A DNA stretch of 64,000 bases, taken from the NCBI RefSeq assembly GCF_965227505.1, contig NZ_OZ245757.1, positions 4,464,001-4,528,000 on the forward strand, written 5' to 3'. Each line of letters starts with the position of its first letter. Position 1 is the stretch's first letter. This stretch comes from Pelagibius sp965227505. GTDB taxonomy: Bacteria; Pseudomonadota; Alphaproteobacteria; Kiloniellales; Kiloniellaceae. The notes under the pieces are model-generated. The model was not told the origin of the DNA. It did not search any database and saw nothing but the letters and a program-made list of their open reading frames with translations. Positions 14,371 through 23,063 of the stretch are shown in pieces. A program made the translations under genes and the position numbers.

Positions 14371-16042
14371 CGAGTCCTCCGGTGAAGATCAGCGCCCGCT
14401 GGCGCTGGTGACGGCGGAGCGCGGACAACTCGGCCTCGCGGCGGTGAACGCGGCGGCGCAGGCCGGCGGCCTTACCCCCGGCCTGCCCCTGGCCGAGGCC
14501 CGCGCCCTGCTGCCCGGTCTCGTCACCGCACCCCACGAGCCCGAGGCCGACGCCCGCGCCATCGCGCGCCTCGCCGCCTGGTGCGGCCGCTACAGCCCCT
14601 GGACCGCGCCCTGCTCCACCGCGGAGGGGGAGGGGCGCGGGCCCGGCGGCGGCGCCGGCATCCTGCTCGACGTTTCCGGCTGCTGCCACCTCTTCGGCGG
14701 CGAGGCGACCCTGCTGGAGGACCTGCAGGCGCGGCTCGCCGCCTTCGGCTATGCGGCCCGCGTGGCCATGGCCGACACCATCGGCGCCGCCTGGGCCATG
14801 GCGCGCTTCGCCGCTTCCCCCGCGCACCCCTGCGTTGTCGTCATGCCGGGCAGCCAGCGCGCCGCCATCGCCGCCCTGCCGCCGGGGGCCCTGCGCCTGC
14901 CGGACTCCGTCGTCGAGGTGATGGACCGCCTGGGCCTGCGGCGCATCGAGGATCTCTATCCCCTGACATCGGCCGTCATGACGCCGCGCTTCGGGCCGCT
15001 GGCGGCGCGCCGCCTCGCCCAGGCCCTGGGGCAGGAGGCCGAGGCGCTGTCGCCGCGCCGGCCGCCGCCGGCCCATCTGGTGCGCCAGATCTTCGCCGAG
15101 CCCATCAGCGATGCCGAAGACATCGCCCGCAGCCTCGATGCGCTGCTGCCGCGGCTCTGCCGCGAGCTGGCGCTGGCTGGGCGCGGGGCGCGGCGCCTCG
15201 ACCTCACCGCCTACCGCTGCGACGGCAGCCTGCAGAGCCTCTCCCTCGGCACCAGCCGGGCGAGCCGCGAGGCCAGACACCTGCGCCGCCTCTTCACCGA
15301 GCGCCTGGCCGAAATCGACCCCGGCTTCGGCATTGAGGTGATGACCCTGGCCGCCGGCCGCAGCGACCCCCTGGGCGCGCGCCAGATGAGCCTGCCGGTC
15401 GCGCCTCAAGCGGGGGCCCCTCGAACGGAACCGCAGAGGGAAGCGGGCGCGCCGAAGGAGTCTGCAAAAGCCGGGTCTTCAAAAACAGAGGCGCCCGCTG
15501 CGCCGCCGCCTGTGCCCTCCGGGAGTGCCCCCGCCGCTGCACCCGACGGCGCGCCCGACGGTGCTGAAGACCTGCCCGACCTCGTCGACCGCCTCGGCAG
15601 CCGCCTCGGCCTCGCCGCCGTGCGCCGACCGCAGCCCCGCGAAAGCCACCTGCCGGAACGCGCCTTCGCCCTCGCCGCCGTCGAGGAGACGGTCTCAGAG
15701 AAGAGGGGTCCGGAAAAGACAGCCCCGCAAGACGATGAAGGCTGGACCAGGACTCCCAAGGCGGCGCTGCGCCCCCTGCGCCTGCTGCCGCGCCCGGAGC
15801 CGGTGCAGGTGGTCGCCCTGCTGCCCGACCATCCGCCGGCCCAGTTCCGCTGGCGCCGCGTGCTGCACGAGGTGGTGCGCGCCGAGGGGCCGGAGCGCCT
15901 GCTGGGCGAGTGGTGGCAGATCGATCCCAAGCTGGGCGACGAGCCGCCGCGCGACTACTTCCGCGTCGAGGACCGCGACGGCCGCCGCTACTGGCTCTAC
16001 CGCAGCGCCGGCGACTGGTTCCTGCACGGATTGTTCGGGTGA
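14219..16042 (+). CDS. imuB: ImuB, catalytically inactive Y-family polymerase-like protein
   Basis: 607 residues, longer than the usual 480-520. The start MRRVVSLWLPRFATDRW is the standard ImuB opening. The Y-family palm-like part continues through DVSGCCHLFGGEATLLEDL and the little-finger region. ImuB lacks the polymerase acidic residues and acts as a hub joining DnaE2 and the sliding clamp. QMSLPV at about 389-394 is a good clamp-binding candidate. Residues about 395-530 are a Pro/Ala/Glu-rich linker that accounts for the extra length. The end (EWWQIDPKLGDEPPRDYFRV) is the conserved C-terminal domain. Confidence 0.92.
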   Translation: MRRVVSLWLPRFATDRWQRARRQRLSRQWGASLERPSLGQPGFSPSGRPADESSGEDQRPLALVTAERGQLGLAAVNAAAQAGGLTPGLPLAEARALLPGLVTAPHEPEADARAIARLAAWCGRYSPWTAPCSTAEGEGRGPGGGAGILLDVSGCCHLFGGEATLLEDLQARLAAFGYAARVAMADTIGAAWAMARFAASPAHPCVVVMPGSQRAAIAALPPGALRLPDSVVEVMDRLGLRRIEDLYPLTSAVMTPRFGPLAARRLAQALGQEAEALSPRRPPPAHLVRQIFAEPISDAEDIARSLDALLPRLCRELALAGRGARRLDLTAYRCDGSLQSLSLGTSRASREARHLRRLFTERLAEIDPGFGIEVMTLAAGRSDPLGARQMSLPVAPQAGAPRTEPQREAGAPKESAKAGSSKTEAPAAPPPVPSGSAPAAAPDGAPDGAEDLPDLVDRLGSRLGLAAVRRPQPRESHLPERAFALAAVEETVSEKRGPEKTAPQDDEGWTRTPKAALRPLRLLPRPEPVQVVALLPDHPPAQFRWRRVLHEVVRAEGPERLLGEWWQIDPKLGDEPPRDYFRVEDRDGRRYWLYRSAGDWFLHGLFG

Positions 16043-16109
16043 GGGCGGTGGAGTTTGGAGAGCAGGAGCAGAGAAGAGTCATGAAGACCATACATCGGGC
16101 GGTGGCGGC

Positions 16110-16300
16110 AGCCCCCCACCCCATCCCTCCCCCACAAGGGGGGAGGGGGACCGTTGTAGGGGAGGAGGGCGATTGCTTTCGGAGAGGGGAAATTGTCGGG
16201 CCTGCTTTGGCCCGTTCGTCTCCTTGGAGAGAAGAAGAAAGAGTGAGCCTGCACAGAAACCCCCTCCCCCTTGATGGGGGAGGGATGGGGAGGGGGTGAC
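16110..16300. repeat. Duplicated repeat module, left copy (reverse + forward type-1 palindromes)
   Basis: A reverse type-1 repeat (CCCCCCACCCCATCCCTCCC at about 16114-16133, then an A-rich centre and GGGGGGAGGGGGA) and a forward one (CCCCCTCCCCCTTGATGGGG from about 16260) enclose a spacer ending in GAGTGAGCCTGCACAGAAA. The module matches 16718-16866 in order, orientation and spacer end. The two modules bracket the DUF559 gene. Confidence 0.75.
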
Positions 16301-16328
16301 CCTCGTTCTTTCAGGAAGAGCTTGATCG

Positions 16329-16700
16329 ATGGCCTCGAAGAACGCGCGCGCTCTGCGAAGACAGATGACCGATGCGGAACGGACGCTCTGGGCGGCGCTG
16401 CGGCGGCGCCAGATCGACGGTCTGCGCTTCCGCCGCCAGGTTCCGCTCGGGCGCTTCATCGTCGACTTCGCCTGTTACGACGCCCGCCTGGTGATCGAGC
16501 TCGACGGCGGCCAGCACGCCGGTCGCCAGCAGGAGGATACGGTACGCATGCAGTGGCTTGAGGCGCGCGGCTTTCGCGTCCTGCGCTTCTGGAACAGCGA
16601 GATCGGGGAGAATCTGGAAGCTGTGCTGGAGGCCATTCGAGATGCGGCCGGTTCTGACAGGGATGCGGCGCGGCGGGAGCGGGGGAGCCCTCATGGCTGA
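16329..16700 (+). CDS. DUF559-domain endonuclease-like protein
   Basis: 123 residues of the DUF559 family, related to very-short-patch-repair endonucleases. The pattern is complete: ARALRRQMTDAERTLWAALR, then RFRRQVPLGRFIVDFACYDA, the acidic core LVIELDGGQHA, and GFRVLRFWNSEI. The Asp of VDFAC and the Glu/Asp of IELDGGQH are the expected metal-binding residues. The gene lies between imuB and dnaE2 in the same orientation and so would be swept into the SOS transcript, but it is bracketed by two direct copies of a repeat module. Function of DUF559 proteins is unproven; a DNA-cleaving role in moving the unit is a possibility. Confidence 0.87.
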   Translation: MASKNARALRRQMTDAERTLWAALRRRQIDGLRFRRQVPLGRFIVDFACYDARLVIELDGGQHAGRQQEDTVRMQWLEARGFRVLRFWNSEIGENLEAVLEAIRDAAGSDRDAARRERGSPHG

Positions 16701-16717
16701 TCTTGCGCTGTGGCGCC

Positions 16718-16866
16718 AGACCCCCCACCCCAACCCTCCCCCACAAGGGGGGAGGGGGAACACAAAGACTGCCTCAGCCGCTCGTCTTTTTACAGAGAGG
16801 AAGGAAGGATGAGCCTGCTCCAAAACCCCCTCCCCCTTGATGGGGGAGGGATGGGGTGGGGGTGAG
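16718..16866. repeat. Duplicated repeat module, right copy
   Basis: A reverse type-1 repeat (CCCCCCACCCCAACCCTCCC at about 16721-16740) and a forward repeat (CCCCCTCCCCCTTGATGGGG from about 16827) enclose a spacer ending in GATGAGCCTGCTCCAAAA. It is the direct counterpart of 16110-16300 and lies 43 bases before dnaE2. Confidence 0.75.
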
Positions 16867-16909
16867 ACCCCGTGTGAGGGTAAAAGCCGGAAACGATGAC
16901 GCGGAGACC

Positions 16910-19900
16910 ATGACCCAGCCTTCTCCGCTCTACGTCCCGCTGGAGGTGACCAGCAACTATTCCTTCCTGCGTTCCGGCTCCCATCCGGAGGAGCTGGTGC
17001 TGGGGGCGGCGGCGCTGGGGCTGCCGGCGCTGGCGATCACCGACCGCAATTCCCTGGCCGGGGCGGTGCGCGCCCATGCGGCGGCGCGGGAGGTGGGTCT
17101 TCCGCTTCTGGTCGGCGCGCGGCTCATTCCGGAAGCCCCTGAGGAAGCAGAGGGGCCGGAGAAAGAGCCCGACGTACTCTGCTTCCCGCGCGACCGCGCC
17201 GCCTACGGACGGCTCTGCCGCCTGCTCACCCTGGGCAAGCGGCGGGCCGAGAAGGGTGGCTGCCGTTTCTCCTTCGAAGAGATGATCGCTCACGGCGCAG
17301 GCCAGGTCTTCGTCGTGTTGCCGCCCGAGGACGGCGCAGTGGAGGCCGTCGCGGCGCGCCTGCGCGCCCTTGCCGACACCTTCCCGGGCGATGTGTTCCT
17401 GGGCGCCCGCGCCCTCTACGGCGGCCGCGATGCGAGGCGGCTGCAGGCCTTGGCGGCGCTGGCGCGGGAGGCCGGCGTGCCGCTGGCCGCCTGCAACGAC
17501 GTCTGCCTGCACGCGCCCGAGCGCAAGCCCCTGCTCGACGTGGTGACCTGCATCCGCGAGCACTGCACCATCGACGAGGCCGGGTATCGCCTGCAGGCCA
17601 ATGCCGAGCGCCATCTGAAGACGCCTGCGGAGATGGCCCATCTCTTCCGCCACACACCCGAAGCGCTGGCCAACACCCTGGCGATCGCCCGGCGCTGCCG
17701 CTTCTCCCTCGACGAACTGCGCCACGACTACCCGGAGGAGCTGACCCGCGAGGGCCGCACGCCGCAGCAGGAACTGGAACACCTGACATGGATCGGCGCG
17801 CAAGGACGTTATCCCAAGGAGCGTTATCCGGAAGGCATACCGCCCGAGGTCGAGAAGGCCGTCCGCCACGAACTGAACCTCATCGCCCAGCTTGACTACG
17901 CGCCCTACTTCCTCACCGTGGAGGACGTGGTGCGCTTCGCCCGCTCCCAGGACATCCTCTGCCAGGGCCGCGGCTCGGCGGCCAACTCCGCGGTCTGTTT
18001 CTGCCTGGGCATCACCGAGGTGGACCCGGCGCGCATGGACCTGCTGTTCGAGCGTTTCGTTTCCGCCGAGCGCCGCGAGCCGCCTGACATCGACGTCGAC
18101 TTCGAGCACGAGCGCCGCGAAGAGGTGATGCAGTACATCTACGCGAAGTACGGGCGGGAGCGCACGGCGCTGACCGCCACGGTGATCTGCTACCGCTCAC
18201 GCGGGGCGATGCGCGAGGTGGGCAAGGTGATGGGGCTTTCCGCCGACACCATCGCCGCCCTGGCCGGCGCCATCTGGGGCTGGAGCCAGGAGGGAGTGGA
18301 GGACAAGGCGGTGCGCGAACTGGGCCTCGACCCCACGGACCGCCGTCTCGGCCAGGCGCTGGCGCTGGTGCACGAGCTGATCGGTTTTCCCCGCCACCTC
18401 TCCCAGCACGTCGGCGGCTTCGTCATGACCCAGACGCCCCTCTCGGAGGTGGTGCCCATCGAGAACGCGGCCATGGAGGACCGCACGGTGATCGAGTGGG
18501 ACAAGGACGACCTCGACGTGCTCGGCATCCTCAAGGTCGACATCCTGGCGCTTGGCATGCTGACCTGCCTGCGCAAGGGCTTCGCCATGATCAAACAGCA
18601 CTACGGGCCGGACTTCACCCTCGCCTCCGTGCCCGCCGAGGACCCGGAAGTCTACGGCATGCTCTCGCGCGCCGACACCATCGGCGTCTTCCAGGTGGAA
18701 AGCCGCGCCCAGATGTCCATGCTGCCGCGCCTCAGGCCCGCCAAGTTCTACGACCTGGTGATCGAGGTGGCGATCGTGCGCCCCGGGCCGATCCAGGGCG
18801 ACATGGTGCATCCCTACCTGCGCCGCCGCCAGGGTCTGGAGCCGGTGGACTATCCTTCCGAAGAGCTGCGCCGCGTCCTGGAGAAGACCATGGGCGTGCC
18901 GCTGTTCCAGGAGCAGGCCATGCAGATCGCCATCGTCGCCGCCGGTTTCGAGCCGGCCGAGGCCGACCGCCTGCGCCGCGCCATGGCCACCTTCCGGCGC
19001 GTCGGCACCATCCACACCTTCCGCCGCAAGTTCATCGACGGCATGGCGGCGCGCGGCTACGACCCGGCCTTCGCCGAGCGCTGCTTCAAGCAGATCGAAG
19101 GCTTCGGCACCTACGGCTTTCCCGAAAGCCACGCCGCCAGTTTCGCGCTGCTGGTCTACGTCTCCGCCTGGATGAAGCACTACTATCCCGCGGTCTTCGC
19201 CGCGGCACTGCTGAACAGCCAGCCCATGGGCTTTTACGCCCCGGCGCAGATCGTCCGCGACGCCCGCGAGCACGGGGTGGAGATCCGCGCGCCGGATGTG
19301 AACGCCAGCGACTGGGACTGCAGCCTGGAGCCGGCCGCGGATGGAGACGGCTTCGCCCTGCGTCTGGGCCTGCGGCAGGTGAAGGGCCTGGGGGAGGAGG
19401 AGGCGCAGGCGATCATGGACAACCGGGGGGCCGGTTACGCCGAGCCCCTGGCGCTCTGGCGCCGTGCCGCCTTGAGGCCTCTCACGTTGGAGGCGCTGGC
19501 CCGCGCCGACGCCTACCGCTCCATGGGGCTGGCGCGGCGCGAGGCGCTCTGGGCGGTGAAACGCCTGCCGGGGGAGCGCAAGCGCGCCGAACAGTTGCCG
19601 CTCTTTGCTTTTCAAGAAGAAGAAAAAGATGCATCGGAGGAACTTGGGCAGGAGCCCGCCGTCACCCTGCCGGAGATGGCGCTGAGCGAGCATGTGGTGG
19701 ACGACTACCGCGCCCTGCGCCTCTCCCTGAAGGCCCATCCCCTGGCCTTCCTGCGCGAGCGCCTGGCGGCCGAGGGCATGGTGGAGACGATGCAGTTGTC
19801 CGAGCTGCCGGTCGACAGGCAGGTGAAGATCGCCGGGCTGGTGCTGGTGCGCCAGCGCCCGGGCAGCGCCAAGGGGGTGATCTTCGCGACCCTGGAGGAC

Positions 19901-20239
19901 GAGACCGGCACCGCCAACGCCATCGTCTGGCCCGACGTCTTCGAGCGTCACCGCTCCATCATCCTCAAGGCCGGCATGCTGGGCGTGCGCGGCCGGCTGC
20001 AGCGCGAGGGCCTGGTGATCCACGTGGTCGCCGAGGAACTCATCGACCTTACCCCCTGGCTGCTGGAGCTGAAGCCGGACGTGGGTTCAAAGACCGACGA
20101 CGGTCTGGAACCCGCGCACGCCCACGCCGACGAGGTCAAGCGCCCGACCCGCGACCACCGCCCGGCCAATTACGAGACATCGACCGCAAGGCATCCGCGC
20201 AACGTGAACCCCATGCCCAAGTCCCGGGATTTTCATTGA
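16910..20239 (+). CDS. dnaE2: Error-prone DNA polymerase DnaE2
   Basis: 1109 residues, the expected size. The N-terminus YVPLEVTSNYSFLRSGSHPE is the DnaE2 form of the PHP domain. The polymerase core shows CQGRGSAANSAVCFCLGIT, PPDIDVDFEHERREEVMQYI with the catalytic acidic residues, and GVPLFQEQAMQIAI; the end carries an OB-fold (VKIAGLVLVRQRPGSAKGVI). It is the catalytic subunit of ImuB-dependent translesion synthesis. The ATG at 16910 is chosen because homologous sequence starts there; the upstream frame runs through a repeat. The operon is interrupted by the DUF559 unit, so SOS control must pass through about 870 extra bases, or a second promoter exists. Confidence 0.95.
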   Translation: MTQPSPLYVPLEVTSNYSFLRSGSHPEELVLGAAALGLPALAITDRNSLAGAVRAHAAAREVGLPLLVGARLIPEAPEEAEGPEKEPDVLCFPRDRAAYGRLCRLLTLGKRRAEKGGCRFSFEEMIAHGAGQVFVVLPPEDGAVEAVAARLRALADTFPGDVFLGARALYGGRDARRLQALAALAREAGVPLAACNDVCLHAPERKPLLDVVTCIREHCTIDEAGYRLQANAERHLKTPAEMAHLFRHTPEALANTLAIARRCRFSLDELRHDYPEELTREGRTPQQELEHLTWIGAQGRYPKERYPEGIPPEVEKAVRHELNLIAQLDYAPYFLTVEDVVRFARSQDILCQGRGSAANSAVCFCLGITEVDPARMDLLFERFVSAERREPPDIDVDFEHERREEVMQYIYAKYGRERTALTATVICYRSRGAMREVGKVMGLSADTIAALAGAIWGWSQEGVEDKAVRELGLDPTDRRLGQALALVHELIGFPRHLSQHVGGFVMTQTPLSEVVPIENAAMEDRTVIEWDKDDLDVLGILKVDILALGMLTCLRKGFAMIKQHYGPDFTLASVPAEDPEVYGMLSRADTIGVFQVESRAQMSMLPRLRPAKFYDLVIEVAIVRPGPIQGDMVHPYLRRRQGLEPVDYPSEELRRVLEKTMGVPLFQEQAMQIAIVAAGFEPAEADRLRRAMATFRRVGTIHTFRRKFIDGMAARGYDPAFAERCFKQIEGFGTYGFPESHAASFALLVYVSAWMKHYYPAVFAAALLNSQPMGFYAPAQIVRDAREHGVEIRAPDVNASDWDCSLEPAADGDGFALRLGLRQVKGLGEEEAQAIMDNRGAGYAEPLALWRRAALRPLTLEALARADAYRSMGLARREALWAVKRLPGERKRAEQLPLFAFQEEEKDASEELGQEPAVTLPEMALSEHVVDDYRALRLSLKAHPLAFLRERLAAEGMVETMQLSELPVDRQVKIAGLVLVRQRPGSAKGVIFATLEDETGTANAIVWPDVFERHRSIILKAGMLGVRGRLQREGLVIHVVAEELIDLTPWLLELKPDVGSKTDDGLEPAHAHADEVKRPTRDHRPANYETSTARHPRNVNPMPKSRDFH

Positions 20240-20550
20240 GGGAAGGGCTCATGGAGTCGGCGATGCGCGATCAAATCGCTATCCCCTCGTTCTTATCCCT
20301 CTCCCCTGGTGGGAGAGGGAGGGGCCCGCGTAAGCGGGAGGGTGAGGGGGCGGAGGTGCTGCTTCGCATTTGTCGGGCCCCGGGAGTTCGGTTGCCGTCA
20401 CTGCGGTTCCCCCTCACCCAGCTTCGCCTAAGCACGGTCTTCGACCTTGCTAAGGCTCCGCAACCCTCTCCCACCGGGGGAGAGGGAACAGAAACCAGGG
20501 GAGAGGGATTGTCATTTGGGGAGCGGCTCTCAGCGCCGTCCACCCGATCC
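20240..20550. repeat. Intergenic stretch with type-2 palindromes
   Basis: No gene is visible. At 20298-20353 CCCTCTCCCC faces GGGAGAGGGAGGGG, followed by CCGCGTAAGCGGGAGGGTG. At about 20409-20490 a CCCCCTCACCCAGCTTCGCC end, a variable AAG-rich middle and CAACCCTCTCCC facing GGGGGAGAGGG form another unit in the opposite orientation. The arrangement lies between dnaE2 and the convergent PAS gene and may serve as a transcription barrier. Confidence 0.7.
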
Positions 20551-21051
20551 CTAGCGCTCCATCTCCATCACCGGGTCTTCCGGGTAGAGGGTCATGTTCA
20601 GCAGGATGTCGACGTCGCGGCCGTTGCCGGCGAGCGGCAGGGTGAGGGACTCGACATCGCCCTCGCTTCCTCCACTCGGCGGGGTGGCGTGGCTCTTGCG
20701 GTAGGCCGGGGTGCCGTCGAGCGCGCAGGCGCGGTGATAGGCTGCGGCGTCGCTGTTCCAGTAATCGGGATAGACGGCATCCAGCCACTGGCCGGTGGCG
20801 TCGCGCTCGGTGAACTTCACGATCGCCGTGCCCACCAGGCGAAAGCGGAAGCGCAGGGGCTCGCGGGTCACGTCCACCATCCAGATGTTGGGCAGCAGAT
20901 CGGGCACGTCGACGGGGTCGAAGTGTTGGCGCCCGGGAAGCCCTGCCTCCGGGTGGATGGACCGCCAGTAGTCGTGCAGCGCCCGGATTTTGGGGGCGCA
21001 GCCAGGCGGCAGACTGAAGTCCTGCGGTGCTGCCGTCATGCCGAAAGCCAT
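20551..21051 (-). CDS. PAS-domain protein (PAS_5 type)
   Basis: 166 residues. The layout matches the alphaproteobacterial PAS_5 family: LHDYWRSIHPEAGLPGRQHF, DVPDLLPNIWMVDV, FRFRLVGTAIV and a closing beta-rich LTLPLAGNGRDVDILLNMTL. The family is cytosolic with no catalytic domain; a sensory or binding role is assumed. Two starts are possible, ATG at 21051 and at 21039; a near-perfect hairpin (21047-21081) covers the first, which would favour the second if transcription begins upstream of it. Confidence 0.82.
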   Translation of the reverse strand: MAFGMTAAPQDFSLPPGCAPKIRALHDYWRSIHPEAGLPGRQHFDPVDVPDLLPNIWMVDVTREPLRFRFRLVGTAIVKFTERDATGQWLDAVYPDYWNSDAAAYHRACALDGTPAYRKSHATPPSGGSEGDVESLTLPLAGNGRDVDILLNMTLYPEDPVMEMER

Positions 21052-21081
21052 AGCATTGCTTAGCTTAACAATGCCTATGGC
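21047..21081. promoter_or_regulatory. Inverted repeat over the PAS gene start
   Basis: GCCATAGCATTG (21047-21058) is complementary to CAATGCCTATGGC (21069-21081) apart from one bulged base, with a 10-base centre. It could be an operator or an RNA hairpin covering the upstream start codon. Confidence 0.5.
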
Positions 21082-21270
21082 ATTGGGCGCTTCTGGGGCG
21101 ATAAAGAGGCAAAACCCTGACCTGGGGTAGCATTCCGGCGGCCGATGTGACTGTGGATAGGTGGTCCGGGATCACGGGTTCGTGACCCTCTTACTCCGGT
21201 GTGCAATCGATTTGAGGCAAAGGCCGGAGACCATCGCATGCGGACGGCCTTGACGGCGCCGCCGCGGCGC

Positions 21271-21318
21271 CAATTTGCAAGACGATGCCAATCTGCAAGA
21301 CGATGCCACTCTGCAAAA
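21271..21318. repeat. 18-base tandem repeat at a start region
   Basis: ATTTGCAAGACGATGCCA, ATCTGCAAGACGATGCCA and CTCTGCAAAACAACGA follow one another. The first two copies end in ATGCCA, so the repeat supplies two in-frame start codons (21285 and 21303) for the next gene. Confidence 0.75.
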
Positions 21319-22190
21319 CAACGACGGGCTTGCGCGTTCTCCCTGCGATCCACCTGCTGATCCTCCTTCTCGTCCTGCCGTTTCCGGCGGCGGCTGTGGT
21401 GCCTGCGCAACACAACCCGATCCAGAACAGCGTAGCGTCTGCGGCGGCGCAAACATCACCCCGGGCGCCCTGCCCGGCGGGGACGACGCCCGTTCCCGCC
21501 TACGCGCCCGCCGGGGCGCCGCCGGCGGTGGCGGTCTGGCAGGACGTCACCCTGCCGGACACCGAACCCGGGGAGCGGTTCTGCGGCGCCGATCTCACCG
21601 GCCCGCTGACCACCGTCGCGGCCCTGGCCGGCCGCTTCCGTCACGCCGGCAGCGTCGACGATCTCGCGGCACGCTTCGGCGCGGTCTCCGAGACCGTGGG
21701 GATGCTCTACTGGTCGACGACCGATCAGGACTGGCGGGTGCTGGTGGAGGAGGCGACGGCGCTGGACGGGGCCGCAGGGCAGGGCCGGGAAGACACTCAA
21801 CCCCATGCAGAGACGCCCAGGCCCGACTTCACGGCGGCGGAGGTCCGCTCCGGCCGGGCGCTCACCTTCGCCCAGAACGACACCCGCTCCAGCGGCGCCA
21901 ACCTCTACCGCCTGCGCGCGCTGGCGGCGGGGCCGGACCGGCTGGTGGTGGAGATCGTGAACCTGGAGGCCATCCGCTTCACCCTGCTGACGGTCTTCGA
22001 GCCCCGCGGCCTCGTCTCCCTGCATGTGCTGGAACGCCTGGACGGCGACCTCTGGGGCGCCTACAGCCTGGCGGCGGTGCGCGAGGGTTCGGTCTCGGGC
22101 CGGCCAAAGTCGCTGGTGAACCGGGCCGCCGCCTTCCACCGCTTCCTGCTCGGCCGGCCCGGCGACGACGCCCCGCCGCTCGCCCCCTGA
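21285..22190 (+). CDS. Exported hypothetical protein
   Basis: 301 residues if it starts at 21285, 295 if at 21303. A signal peptide is clear (VLPAIHLLILLLVLPFPAAA). The mature part has a disordered Pro/Ala segment, then FRHAGSVDDLAARFGAVSET and a C-terminal beta-rich block: LTFAQNDTRSSGANLYRLRA, LVVEIVNLEAIRFTLLTVFE and VSLHVLERLDGDLWGAYSL. This resembles a DUF6675-type periplasmic protein, but I am not certain of the family. Nothing indicates catalysis. Confidence 0.65.
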   Translation: MPICKTMPLCKTTTGLRVLPAIHLLILLLVLPFPAAAVVPAQHNPIQNSVASAAAQTSPRAPCPAGTTPVPAYAPAGAPPAVAVWQDVTLPDTEPGERFCGADLTGPLTTVAALAGRFRHAGSVDDLAARFGAVSETVGMLYWSTTDQDWRVLVEEATALDGAAGQGREDTQPHAETPRPDFTAAEVRSGRALTFAQNDTRSSGANLYRLRALAAGPDRLVVEIVNLEAIRFTLLTVFEPRGLVSLHVLERLDGDLWGAYSLAAVREGSVSGRPKSLVNRAAAFHRFLLGRPGDDAPPLAP

Positions 22191-22406
22191 GCACTCCCTA
22201 ACACCGCCCCCAACCATACACCGGCCCCCATACACCGAATGAATACCCCGTGAGGGGCAATGGTGGCGCGCCCGCCGATGGGCTTTAATGGCGCCTGTCC
22301 TGCGGGCCGCCGGAAGGCACGGGCCGCCAGGGCCGGGAAGCATGGCGCCTGGGGATGGCGCCGAGGAATTGCGCCGAGGGATGGAAAAGTGAAGGAGGGA
22401 GAGCCC

Positions 22407-23063
22407 ATGCGTGCGATCTGGATGCCCAGGGACGGAGTGTCCGCTCTGGGGCCGCTTCTAGGGAGTCTTGTTCTGACGGCCCTGCTTGCCGCGGTCGTGC
22501 TTTTAGGCGGCCCGCTTGTCGGGGCGGGTCCGGCCAAGGCGGCCGACCGCAACGGCGAGTTCTCCTCGCGCGGGCTCGGCATCTTCACCTGCCAGACCTA
22601 CCTGGAAGACAGGGCCGGCAACACCGAGACCTATCTCTTCTACCGCAGCTGGCTGAACGGCTATCTCTCGGCCTACAACCAGTTCCGGCCGGAGACCTTC
22701 GACATCTCCGCCGGCGCGCCCATCGAGCAGCTGGCCGACGCGATGGCGCAGATCTGCGAGGCCGAGCCGCAGCGCCCCTTCTGGGCGGCGGCCTCCCGCC
22801 TGACCCGCCTGCTGGACGACCGCCGCCAGACGGTGAAGCCGGAGCTGGTGAACCTCACCGCCGGCGACAACGCGGTGACCGTCAGCAAGGAGCAGGTGCG
22901 CCGCGTGCAGCAGGCGCTGAAGGACCGCGGCTATCAGGTCGGCGTGGTCGACGGCCTCTACGGCGGCAACACCCGCCGCGCGCTGGAGGCCTACCAGCAA
23001 AGCGAGGCCCTCCCCGTCACCGGCCTGCCCGACGCCGCCACCGTGGCGAAGCTGCTGCAGTAA
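22407..23063 (+). CDS. Exported peptidoglycan-binding-domain protein
   Basis: 218 residues. A membrane/signal segment (LLGSLVLTALLAAVVLLGG) is followed by a region with paired cysteines (TCQTYLEDRA and AQICEAEPQ), resembling the Rap1a/Tai-like HdeA-size helical fold. The C-terminal 60 residues are a PG_binding_1 domain: VRRVQQALKDRGYQVGVVDG, YGGNTRRALEAYQ, GLPDAATVAKLL. AAGGAGGG lies 7 bases before the ATG at 22407. It probably works in the periplasm at the cell wall. Confidence 0.82.
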   Translation: MRAIWMPRDGVSALGPLLGSLVLTALLAAVVLLGGPLVGAGPAKAADRNGEFSSRGLGIFTCQTYLEDRAGNTETYLFYRSWLNGYLSAYNQFRPETFDISAGAPIEQLADAMAQICEAEPQRPFWAAASRLTRLLDDRRQTVKPELVNLTAGDNAVTVSKEQVRRVQQALKDRGYQVGVVDGLYGGNTRRALEAYQQSEALPVTGLPDAATVAKLLQ

